A DNA stretch of 33,107 nucleotides, taken from NCBI GenBank assembly GCA_964353355.1, contig CAYGVT010000138.1, positions 1 through 33,107 on the forward strand. Direction: 5' to 3'. Position numbers and translations under genes: made by a program. Below are positions 9,702 through 16,538 of the stretch, in pieces. How positions within the stretch are numbered: position 1 is the first letter of the stretch; each line of letters begins with the position of its first letter. The stretch comes from CAYGVT01 sp964353355 (lineage in GTDB: Archaea; Thermoplasmatota; DTKX01; GCA-020343715). Under the pieces are notes generated by a model. It was not told where the DNA came from. It did not search any database and was given only the letters and a program-made list of their open reading frames with translations.

Positions 9702-10070
9702 CTACGGCATCGGCCGGCCGAAGGCGTTCTTGCCGTCGTTGAGGGTGGTCCAGGACGCCTCGTAGTTCTGGGTCTTCTTCCAAGAGACGTCGAGGGAGAT
9801 GCGCAGCTTGCCGCGCTCGAAGGTGAGCGCGACTTTGATGAGCTGCGACCGGTACTTGCGCACGCGCTTGCCGTTCGCCCGCAGCTGCTTCTCGACGCAC
9901 TTGAGGAGCCCTGCGGTCTCGAGCTCGTTGATCTTGCGGTAGCACGAGACCAGGGGGATGTTGAACATGTAGGCCAGGTCGCGGGCGGAGAGGGCCTCGA
10001 AGGCCGTGGCTGACAGGATGCGCATGTTGATGTCATCCATGATGAGCTTTGGGAGGTTCGCGTACTCCAC
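9702..10070 (-). CDS. Winged-helix transcriptional regulator (paralogue 2)
   Basis: Paralogue of the regulator at 9027-9374. The product is 122 residues from GTG 10070, with helix-turn-helix LSARDLAYMFNIPLVSCYRKI, NELETAGLLK, and a beta-rich C-terminal part ending in an Asn/Gly-containing tail. The start needs care: the frame stays open to 10160 and an ATG lies at 10103. However, the AT-rich promoter (10113-10128) puts initiation near 10098, downstream of that ATG. GTG 10070 has GGGGTGA just upstream and aligns with the start of paralogue 1 (VEYANLPK versus MEKSLNLPK). If 10103 is used the protein gains 11 residues. The ligand and targets are unknown. Confidence 0.82.
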   Translation of the reverse strand: MEYANLPKLIMDDINMRILSATAFEALSARDLAYMFNIPLVSCYRKINELETAGLLKCVEKQLRANGKRVRKYRSQLIKVALTFERGKLRISLDVSWKKTQNYEASWTTLNDGKNAFGRPMP

Positions 10071-10112
10071 CGCTTCACCCCGGGCATTGTCCCGCTGGTG
10101 CATAAATAGGGT

Positions 10113-10128
10113 ATTTAAATATATATAG
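10113..10128 (-). promoter_or_regulatory. AT-rich core promoter of winged-helix gene 2
   Basis: A run of 16 bases made only of A and T (minus strand ATATATATTTAAATA-type), holding several overlapping TATA matches. The best-placed one is centred near 10124, predicting initiation near 10098. Confidence 0.6.
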
Positions 10129-10138
10129 ATTTCCATTA

Positions 10139-10170
10139 TTCCCCATATATACTTCCCCATATCCCCGTAT
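10139..10170. repeat. Short direct repeats TTCCCCATAT upstream of winged-helix gene 2
   Basis: TTCCCCATAT occurs at 10139-10148 and again at 10153-10162, a 14-base period. It is followed by a related ATCCCCGTAT at 10161-10170. The repeats lie directly upstream of the core promoter and just after the ubiX stop codon. They may be activator or repressor sites. Confidence 0.5.
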
Positions 10171-10190
10171 AACCCTACTCCGGACCCTGG

Positions 10191-10805
10191 CTACCGCGGG
10201 CCCATATACCGCTTAAGGAGGCGGCCAGGGTCGAGCCCCATGGACTGCAGGACACGGCCAGCGACCAGGTCGACCAGGTCGTCGACCTTGCGGGGGTGGG
10301 TGTAGAACGGCGGGGAGGCCACCATTACCACGGCACCTGCCTCCGAGAGGGAGGTGAGGTTGCGCAGGTCCACGGTCGAGAGGGGCATCTCCCGCGCGAC
10401 GACGACGAGCCTGCGCCGCTCCTTGAGGGCTACCGCGCACGCGCGGGTGAGGAGCGTGTCAGCGACCCCGGAGGCCAGCTTGCCGACCGTGGACATGGAG
10501 CACGGCACGATCGCGGTGGCGTCGACCCGGAAGCTGCCCGAGGCCAGGGGCGACTCCATCCGCGAGTCTGGCCAGGCCTTGAAGGCCATGGCCTCGAGGT
10601 CCTCGACCCCGAGCCCGGTCTCGTCCTCGACGAGCCTCCTGGCAGCCGACGTCACGACCAGGTGGACGCGGACGTCGTCGCGGCGGGAGAGCTCCTGGAG
10701 CGCGCGCACGCCGTAGGCGGCGCCCGACGCGCCCGAGATGCCCAGGACAACGGTCCTCACGGGCTCCGCGGCCTTCGCCCTCCCGGCCTTGCGCGCCCTG
10801 GCCAT
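10191..10805 (-). CDS. ubiX: UbiX-type flavin prenyltransferase
   Basis: Makes prenylated FMN, the cofactor of UbiD-family (de)carboxylases. The product is 204 residues. The nucleotide-binding GISGASGAAYGVRAL is at about residues 20-35. IVPCSMSTVGKLASGVADTLLTRA and the late REMPLSTVDLRNLTSLSEAGA with PPFYTHP are characteristic of the family. A basic N-terminal stretch of about 15 residues (ARKAGRAKAA) precedes the domain. The start ATG 10805 lies 2 bases after the stop of the large PKD protein gene, with GGGTGGG as ribosome site inside that gene's end, so translation is probably coupled. No ubiD partner is in the window. Confidence 0.93.
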   Translation of the reverse strand: MARARKAGRAKAAEPVRTVVLGISGASGAAYGVRALQELSRRDDVRVHLVVTSAARRLVEDETGLGVEDLEAMAFKAWPDSRMESPLASGSFRVDATAIVPCSMSTVGKLASGVADTLLTRACAVALKERRRLVVVAREMPLSTVDLRNLTSLSEAGAVVMVASPPFYTHPRKVDDLVDLVAGRVLQSMGLDPGRLLKRYMGPR

Positions 10806-10807
10806 GG

Positions 10808-13800
10808 TCAGCCCACCCCCCCGATCCTGCCTGCGCGCGTCTGCCTCTGCGTCCAAGAGAACAGGACCTGGCCGTTGGTCGCGTCCAGGCCTGCCCGGTA
10901 CCGGCCCTTGTCGCCGAGCGGGTCGTCATGGCTCTCGAGCATGTAGACGTACCCAGCGCCCGACGACGAGCCGATGGAGGTCGGGTCGAGCGGGATGGAC
11001 TGCGCGCCCTCGCCGATGGTGAGGTTGAACCGGGACCAGTCCGGGTTGCTGTCGAGGAAGGCGTTGCTCCTCACCTCGGTCTGGTTCCGCAGCAGGCGGA
11101 TGCCCCGGCTCAGGGTCGCGACGGAGCCGATGTCGACGGCGGAGCCGAGCGGGCGCCCGTCGTCGATGTAGCTCGCGCCCGTGGCGGTCAGCGCGGCGGG
11201 AGCGCCCTGCACGACGATTGAGAAGTGCTCCGAGGAGCCCTCGGTGCCGAACGACAACCGCCAGGTGGGCTCGACGTCCGCGGTCGAGTAGTTGCCGTCG
11301 TGGCAGAACGCTGACGGGTGCGCGTCGAGCCAGGCCTGGAATCCGGTCACCTGCCCAGCGGCGGCCTCGACGGCGTCCTGGGGCGTGAACGCGAAGCCCC
11401 CGCCCACCCCGCCCTGCTCGGGCACGAGCCCGAGGGGGGCGAAGTCGTCAGCGAACTCGCCCCGGACGGTGTAGGCGTGGTCCGCCGAGCACGCGGTGCC
11501 CGGGTCGGTCGCGCCGTCCCGGGACGACAGGAGAGTCTCGGTGACGTCCACGATGATGGTGTCGCCCTCGGAGTAGGCCTTCGTGTGGACGTGGCTCTTG
11601 GCGGGCTGGGAGAGGCCCGGCTCGAGCCATACGTCCATGAAGAACGCGTCGAGGCCCGTCTCGGTGAGCGTCTGCTCCGACATCGTCACGTTGACGTGGA
11701 GGCCCCAGGCGCTGCGGCCCTCGACCATCTCCATCCCGCGCACGCGCCAGATGTACGTCCCCCCGCCGACCTGGAGCTGGTGCGGGGCGCGGTCCTCGGA
11801 ATCGAACTCGGTCGACCGGAGGAACGACGCCAGGCTGAAGGAGCTTGCGATGCCCTCGAGCTGCCCGTAGAAGGTGCCCGTGTCGCGCTCGGTGAAGATG
11901 AAGTTGGGCGGGACCGTGAACCGTGCGTCGATGTCGACGTCCGTCCTCACCGACCTGTCCCACCCGAGGCACACCTTCTCCCCCAGCGTCGCCTTGAGGT
12001 AGCCGCTCAGGGTGGTGTCCGTCGCTGCCTGGTTGGTGAGCACCTCTCCCTGGACGTCGTCCAGGTCGTAGGTCATCGTCTCCTCGCGCACGTCGTGCTC
12101 CCTCATGAACCCGTCCTCGGCGCGGCTGACGCCGTCGACGGTGGAGGTTTTGTCGCCCGCGAGGCGCGCGCGCACGACCTTGACGACGATGGTGATCGGG
12201 GTGAGCCCCCCTGGAAGGGTTGTGGAGAACCTGTAGAGCCCGTCGGGGTTGGAGGCCGTGAGGTAGGCCACCACGTCGTAGCGGTAGTCATCGTCCACGT
12301 GGGGGCCGGACATCTCGACGCGCAGAGGCTCGATGTGCACCCCATGTCTGACGACCCTCGATGCGGCACCGCGGCCGTCGAGGACCTTGAGCGTCACCGT
12401 GAAGTCGCCCGACGAGTTGAACGCGTGCTTGACCACGCGACCCTTCCCCTCGGCCGCGTCCCCGAAGGCCCACCTGAAGTCCTTGACGCCGTCGCCGTCC
12501 GGGTCCCGGGAGTCCGAGGCGTCGAACGTCACCGGCTGGCCCGCGACGGGCTCCTCCGGCGCGAACGAGAACGAGGCGAAGGGGGGGTCGTTCGCGATGA
12601 GCGTGAAGTACCCAGCGAGCCCCCCGACGACGAGGACGGCGACCACGGCCGTCACGGCGAACGCCCTTCCGGGCCGCCTCCTGGGCGTGCGGGGGGACCT
12701 GATGCGCGGGGGCGCCTCTGCCTCTGATGCCCCCTCATCCCCGGTCGCGGGCTCGGCCTCGGGCGGGGCCTCGCCCTCGTCCGTCTCGAGCCCGTCACCG
12801 GTCTTCACGCCGGTTTCGAGCATCCCCATCGTCTGGTCGATGCCCCCCTGCAGCTTCCCCATGACCTCCTTGATGTCCTTCTCGTACTCCTTCTTGTCCG
12901 TAGGAGTCCCCTCGGACCCTACGACACTGGACGCCTCGGGCACGTGGGCCTCGGGTTTCATTGCGGAGACCTCGAAGGCCTTCGAGCCATCCTCCTCCAT
13001 CACGCCCGCGACCTCACCGGGCTCGGCGTCCGGGAAATCGTCCCCGTGCTCGGCCGCGCCGCTGCCGCCACTGACCGCCCCCACGCCCTCCACCGTGTCC
13101 GTGGCCGCGGTCGCCTCGGCCCAGGCGGCCTCGGTCACATTCTCTGCACCCGAGGTCACATCGACCTCGGTCAGGGCGGCGTCCTCGATGTCCGCCGCAT
13201 CGCCGGCCTCGTCGAAGTCGCCCTCGATCTCGTCCTCCAGCTCGTCGAGCAGCCCCTTCATGGTCTGCTTGTCGCTGGCGGACTCCTCCTGCTGTGCCTG
13301 CATGGCGACCATGATTTTGTAGTCCACGGCCGCCTGGAGGAGTGCCGCCGTTCGCAGGGAATTGCCCGTCTCGCCGGACGCGGCCTCTGGACCGGCCTCG
13401 GTCGGCGTCTCGGGCGCCTTGGGCTTGGCGGCCTGATGGGCTGCCAATCCCGCCTTGGACTCCCCGAGCGTCTCGGCTGCTTCCTTCAGCTCCTTCCTGA
13501 GCCCCTTCAGGTCCTCGGCCTTTGCCTCCGGGCCTTCCTCCACTACCTTGGTGGAATCGGCCATCCCCCCGACCTGCGCATCGGGCGCGATCCCCTGGCC
13601 GACGGGCGCGCCCTTCACAGCAACGACCTGGCCTGCGGCCTCGGGCATCGCAGCCGTCGTCGCGGCCCTCGCACCCTCCGCGCCCGCGGACGGACCCCTC
13701 AGGGCCTCCTCGGGTCCCGCCCCCTCGAGCTCGAGCTCCTCCTCGATCTGCTCCTCGGAGGGTGGGCCCACGCGCACCTCGACCTCCTCGATGGGCCTGG

Positions 13801-14017
13801 AAGGCGCTGACGGGGGCGCGGGCGAGGGCTGTGCGCCCTCGAGCTGTCGCCGGATCTCGGCCATGTAAGTCGACTTGAAGGCCTCGGGGTCCTTGGCGAG
13901 GAGCTCGCGAAGCGCTCCCACCTGCAGTCCCATCGCCTCGAAGCCGTCGAGCTTGGCGCGCATCCGCTCGAGCTCCGCGGCGTCGACGACCGGCCTGCCA
14001 GTCGGGCCCTGGGCCAT
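10808..14017 (-). CDS. Large single-pass membrane protein with a PKD domain
   Basis: A 1069-residue protein of unknown function. Residues 1 to about 440 are acidic, Ala/Glu/Gly-rich and low in complexity, beginning with a helical stretch (ELERMRAKLDGFEAMG). They end in a basic cluster (RSPRTPRRRPGR). A membrane segment follows at about 448-472 (FAVTAVVAVLVVGGLAGYFTLI). The basic residues ahead of it put the N-terminal part inside and about 600 residues outside. Outside, a PKD domain (about 475-565, with FDASDSRDPDGDG and WAFGD) precedes a long beta-rich region with several N-glycosylation sequons. The start ATG 14017 sits about 27 bases after a TATA-like box. ubiX is coupled downstream. A surface or adhesion role is a guess from PKD. 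Confidence 0.85.
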   Translation of the reverse strand: MAQGPTGRPVVDAAELERMRAKLDGFEAMGLQVGALRELLAKDPEAFKSTYMAEIRRQLEGAQPSPAPPSAPSRPIEEVEVRVGPPSEEQIEEELELEGAGPEEALRGPSAGAEGARAATTAAMPEAAGQVVAVKGAPVGQGIAPDAQVGGMADSTKVVEEGPEAKAEDLKGLRKELKEAAETLGESKAGLAAHQAAKPKAPETPTEAGPEAASGETGNSLRTAALLQAAVDYKIMVAMQAQQEESASDKQTMKGLLDELEDEIEGDFDEAGDAADIEDAALTEVDVTSGAENVTEAAWAEATAATDTVEGVGAVSGGSGAAEHGDDFPDAEPGEVAGVMEEDGSKAFEVSAMKPEAHVPEASSVVGSEGTPTDKKEYEKDIKEVMGKLQGGIDQTMGMLETGVKTGDGLETDEGEAPPEAEPATGDEGASEAEAPPRIRSPRTPRRRPGRAFAVTAVVAVLVVGGLAGYFTLIANDPPFASFSFAPEEPVAGQPVTFDASDSRDPDGDGVKDFRWAFGDAAEGKGRVVKHAFNSSGDFTVTLKVLDGRGAASRVVRHGVHIEPLRVEMSGPHVDDDYRYDVVAYLTASNPDGLYRFSTTLPGGLTPITIVVKVVRARLAGDKTSTVDGVSRAEDGFMREHDVREETMTYDLDDVQGEVLTNQAATDTTLSGYLKATLGEKVCLGWDRSVRTDVDIDARFTVPPNFIFTERDTGTFYGQLEGIASSFSLASFLRSTEFDSEDRAPHQLQVGGGTYIWRVRGMEMVEGRSAWGLHVNVTMSEQTLTETGLDAFFMDVWLEPGLSQPAKSHVHTKAYSEGDTIIVDVTETLLSSRDGATDPGTACSADHAYTVRGEFADDFAPLGLVPEQGGVGGGFAFTPQDAVEAAAGQVTGFQAWLDAHPSAFCHDGNYSTADVEPTWRLSFGTEGSSEHFSIVVQGAPAALTATGASYIDDGRPLGSAVDIGSVATLSRGIRLLRNQTEVRSNAFLDSNPDWSRFNLTIGEGAQSIPLDPTSIGSSSGAGYVYMLESHDDPLGDKGRYRAGLDATNGQVLFSWTQRQTRAGRIGGVG

Positions 14018-14040
14018 GGTGTGCAATATCCCCGCGTGCG

Positions 14041-14047
14041 TATATCA
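14041..14047 (-). promoter_or_regulatory. TATA-like box of the PKD protein gene
   Basis: TATATCA (minus strand TGATATA), about 27 bases before ATG 14017. This spacing predicts a leaderless message. No Shine-Dalgarno site is present. Confidence 0.45.
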
Positions 14048-14159
14048 ACGTTTTCCAGGAGGATGGCCTGGAGAGGGGCCAGGTCTGGCTGGCATCGCCC
14101 GTCGTCGGGGCGCGAGCCCAAGTCGGCCCGCGGTGGGCCCCATGGCGCGTTGTCGACGG

Positions 14160-14166
14160 TTTTATG
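14160..14166 (+). promoter_or_regulatory. TATA-like box of the CARDB protein gene
   Basis: TTTTATG centred 28 bases ahead of GTG 14191, again the spacing of a leaderless transcript. It diverges from the PKD protein promoter about 115 bases away. Confidence 0.4.
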
Positions 14167-14190
14167 TGCCCTCGGTCCGATACTCGCGCC

Positions 14191-15375
14191 GTGGACCGGC
14201 ACATCTGGGCGATCGCGACGCTCATCATTCTGAGCATCCCGCTTGCCCCGCACGCCGCTGGCGAGCCGGGCCCTCCGCTTTCGATGTACTACCACGCCCC
14301 GCAGGAGTCGCCCGCGCCCGCACGGAGCCTCCTCGTGGTGGACTCGAACGTCTCCACCAACCTGTCTGCCTATCTGCTCGCACCCTCCGTCCCCGACTTG
14401 CATGTGGGGGAGCACATCAACCTCACGATCGTCCACAGGTCGGTCCACGGTGCGGGCGCGAACGTGTCCCTCGACATCGGGGGGAACGGCGAGGGTGGTC
14501 CCCTGCCTGACGTCTGCCTATGGGGCACGGACCCAGGCCGCCGCGACTACACGACCGCCAACTGCACCTACGGGGCGTCGTACTTCAGGCTCCACCTCCT
14601 ACCAGAGGAGCCCCTGCTCATCGCCAGCATCGCGAGCGATGGCGACGTGGTCGTACTGGAGTGGAGCGCCTCGCTGCTCCCGGCGCGCGTGCTGCTCTCC
14701 GCGAGGCTCCTACTGACGGGCAACCAGACACATCTTCCCGAGCTTCAGCGGGTCCAGGCCTCGGTGGTCATCGGGAACGAGGGGGGGCTGGATGCCCTCG
14801 ACCAAGTGGTGGACGTGAGGTACGCGGGCCGCATCGTGACCACATGGACCGTCCCGTTGGCACCCTCCGGCGGTAGCTACGCGGTGCCGGTCGCGTTCGT
14901 GCCCGTGCTAGGCGAGCGCGAGATGGAGGTGCACCTGGTGGCGGGGGAGGGCGCGCCGTTCAGCATCGCCGTGCTCGCGTTGGACGTGCGGGAGGCCGCC
15001 TACCTCACGATAGACTGGGTCAAGGTGGACCGGCCTCGCATCGAGGAGGGCTCCCGGCTGACGGTCACGGCCGGCGTCACGAACATGGGCAACCTCACTG
15101 CGGACGGGGCGCAGGTGCAGTTCCTCGTCGACGGGGGCGTCGTGGCGAACGCCACGGTCGACGGGCTCGGCTCGGGGGACTCCACGACCGTCTCGGGCTG
15201 GTGGGAGGTGACGGAGCCCGGCACCCACGCCGTCTCCGCCAGGGTCGGGGGCGAACCCCTCGGGGCCCAGGCCGTGTCGGTGCGGGTCACCGCCCAGGCG
15301 CCCCTGCCCGGCGCCATGCTAGCCGTCCTCGCAATCGCCGCGCTCGCCGCCCTCAGGCGGGCGGGACGGCGGTGA
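14191..15375 (+). CDS. Secreted CARDB-domain protein with C-terminal membrane anchor
   Basis: Exported protein of 394 residues, function unknown. An N-terminal signal peptide (HIWAIATLIILSIPLAPHAAG) is followed by a long extracellular part with several N-glycosylation sequons (NVS, NLS, NLT). A CARDB adhesion-like domain lies near the end (about 275-370: VTAGVTNMGNLTADGAQVQFLVDG). The C-terminus has a short LPG motif, a hydrophobic stretch (AMLAVLAIAALAALRR) and an Arg cluster. This tripartite layout resembles archaeosortase-processed PGF-CTERM tails but is not the exact motif. The GTG at 14191 is chosen because the TATA-like box lies 28 bases upstream; the open frame begins at 14164. Its last 23 bases overlap the convergent nikR gene. 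Confidence 0.82.
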   Translation: MDRHIWAIATLIILSIPLAPHAAGEPGPPLSMYYHAPQESPAPARSLLVVDSNVSTNLSAYLLAPSVPDLHVGEHINLTIVHRSVHGAGANVSLDIGGNGEGGPLPDVCLWGTDPGRRDYTTANCTYGASYFRLHLLPEEPLLIASIASDGDVVVLEWSASLLPARVLLSARLLLTGNQTHLPELQRVQASVVIGNEGGLDALDQVVDVRYAGRIVTTWTVPLAPSGGSYAVPVAFVPVLGEREMEVHLVAGEGAPFSIAVLALDVREAAYLTIDWVKVDRPRIEEGSRLTVTAGVTNMGNLTADGAQVQFLVDGGVVANATVDGLGSGDSTTVSGWWEVTEPGTHAVSARVGGEPLGAQAVSVRVTAQAPLPGAMLAVLAIAALAALRRAGRR

Positions 15376-15778
15376 GCGAGAGCTCGCCGTGCTTGACGCC
15401 CTTGAGCGAGCGCAACTTGTCCCCAAGCCCGCGCAGCGCGCCCGCACGGCCCCGCATGATGATGACCTCGAGGCAGTGCTCGTGGTCGACGTGCACGTGG
15501 ATGGAGGCGACGATGTCCACGCCCCCGGTCTCGCGCGCGTCGTGCTGGAGCTCCACGAGCCTGTCCTCGCGGTCGGCCTTCTCGTGCTCGTAGAGCAGCG
15601 TGAGCGAGCCGATGACCTCCCCGTCCGACGCCACCTTGTCGACGACGAGCGCGCCGCGCGCCAGGTCGCGCAGGGCCTCCGACCTCGACGGGTAGCCCAC
15701 GCGGTCGACGTACCGGTCGAACGCCTCGAGGAGCCCGGGCTCGAGCGACACGCCTATGCGGGTGACGTTGTCAGCCAT
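15353..15778 (-). CDS. nikR: Nickel-responsive regulator NikR
   Basis: Nickel-sensing repressor of 141 residues. The N-terminal ribbon-helix-helix (VTRIGVSLEPGLLEAFDRYV, then SRSEALRDLARG) binds DNA. The C-terminal ACT-like domain carries the nickel ligands. The HVH pair (His94, His96) and Cys102 keep the E. coli spacing (His87, His89, Cys95). The first ligand candidate His79 (ELQHD) is 15 residues before His94 instead of 11, so the loop between has a four-residue insertion. The start ATG 15778 lies 24 bases after a CCTCAAATA box. The open frame extends far upstream but overlaps hypB. The gene is divergent from hypB and shares a symmetric promoter, which fits nickel control of hydrogenase maturation. 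Confidence 0.95.
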   Translation of the reverse strand: MADNVTRIGVSLEPGLLEAFDRYVDRVGYPSRSEALRDLARGALVVDKVASDGEVIGSLTLLYEHEKADREDRLVELQHDARETGGVDIVASIHVHVDHEHCLEVIIMRGRAGALRGLGDKLRSLKGVKHGELSLTAVPPA

Positions 15779-15801
15779 GGCGGGCGGATTGGCCAGGGAG
15801 G

Positions 15802-15810
15802 TATTTGAGG
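15802..15810 (-). promoter_or_regulatory. nikR promoter element (TATA-like, mirrored in hypB)
   Basis: TATTTGAGG, read CCTCAAATA on the minus strand. Its last base lies exactly 24 bases before the first base of the nikR ATG (15778). It is the exact mirror image of the hypB element at 15835-15843. It can be read both as BRE/TATA and as a half-site for NikR. Confidence 0.6.
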
Positions 15811-15834
15811 TCTTGGCCATTGGGTCGGGGCAAC

Positions 15835-15843
15835 CCTCAAATA
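15835..15843 (+). promoter_or_regulatory. hypB promoter element (TATA-like, mirrored in nikR)
   Basis: CCTCAAATA, with its last base exactly 24 bases before the first base of hypB ATG 15867. With the nikR element it forms a 9-base inverted repeat with a 24-base spacer. Confidence 0.6.
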
Positions 15844-15866
15844 TGCCATGCAGCCTACCGCGGGCC

Positions 15867-16517
15867 ATGCACAAGACCGTGACGTTGGACATGGCGACGT
15901 CAGTGCTCGACGAGAACCGCCGCCTCGCGCGCGGCAACCGCGAGCACCTCAAGGGGCACGGCGTGCGCGCCTTCGACTTCCTCGGCGCGGTCGGCTCCGG
16001 CAAGACCATGCTCATAGAGCGGCTCGCCGAGCACATGCGCGCGCGCGGCATAAAGGCAGGGGCCATCGCGGGCGACGTCGCTGGCGACGACGACTACAAG
16101 CGGTTCCGAAAGGCCGGCCTCCCCGCGGCCAACGTCAACACCGGCAAGGAGTGCCACCTCGACGCGCACCTCGTCGAGCACGCCCTCGAGGAGCTGGACC
16201 TGGACTCGTTCGATGTGCTCTTCATCGAGAACGTGGGCAACCTCGTGTGCCCCGCGGACTTCCCGCTGGGGGCGGAGAAGCGCGTCGTCGTCATCTCCAC
16301 GACGGAGGGCGACGACATGGTCCGCAAGCACCCCGCCATCTTCCGCGACGCGGACATCTGCGTGCTCAACAAAGTCGACCTCGCGCAGGCCGTCGACGTG
16401 GACGTCAAGGTGCTGGAGCGCGACTTCCGCGCCGTCAACGCGCACGCGCCCTTCCTGCTCACGAACGCGCGCAAGGGCGACGGCGTGGCCGCGCTGCTCG
16501 ACGCGCTCATGGAGTGA
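15867..16517 (+). CDS. hypB: Hydrogenase nickel incorporation GTPase HypB
   Basis: GTPase that helps HypA insert nickel into the [NiFe] hydrogenase large subunit. The product is 216 residues. P-loop GAVGSGKT is at residues 40-47, the metal-site NTGKECHLDAH at 91-101 (Cys96, His97), then IENVGNLVCPADFPLGA and the guanine-specific NKVDL. The N-terminus lacks the His-rich nickel-storage stretch found in many bacterial HypB proteins. The start ATG 15867 is set by the promoter element 24 bases upstream; the message is probably leaderless. hypF follows 21 bases downstream, so both are likely one transcript. Confidence 0.96.
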   Translation: MHKTVTLDMATSVLDENRRLARGNREHLKGHGVRAFDFLGAVGSGKTMLIERLAEHMRARGIKAGAIAGDVAGDDDYKRFRKAGLPAANVNTGKECHLDAHLVEHALEELDLDSFDVLFIENVGNLVCPADFPLGAEKRVVVISTTEGDDMVRKHPAIFRDADICVLNKVDLAQAVDVDVKVLERDFRAVNAHAPFLLTNARKGDGVAALLDALME

Positions 16518-16538
16518 GGTGCCCCGGAGGCCCCCCCC

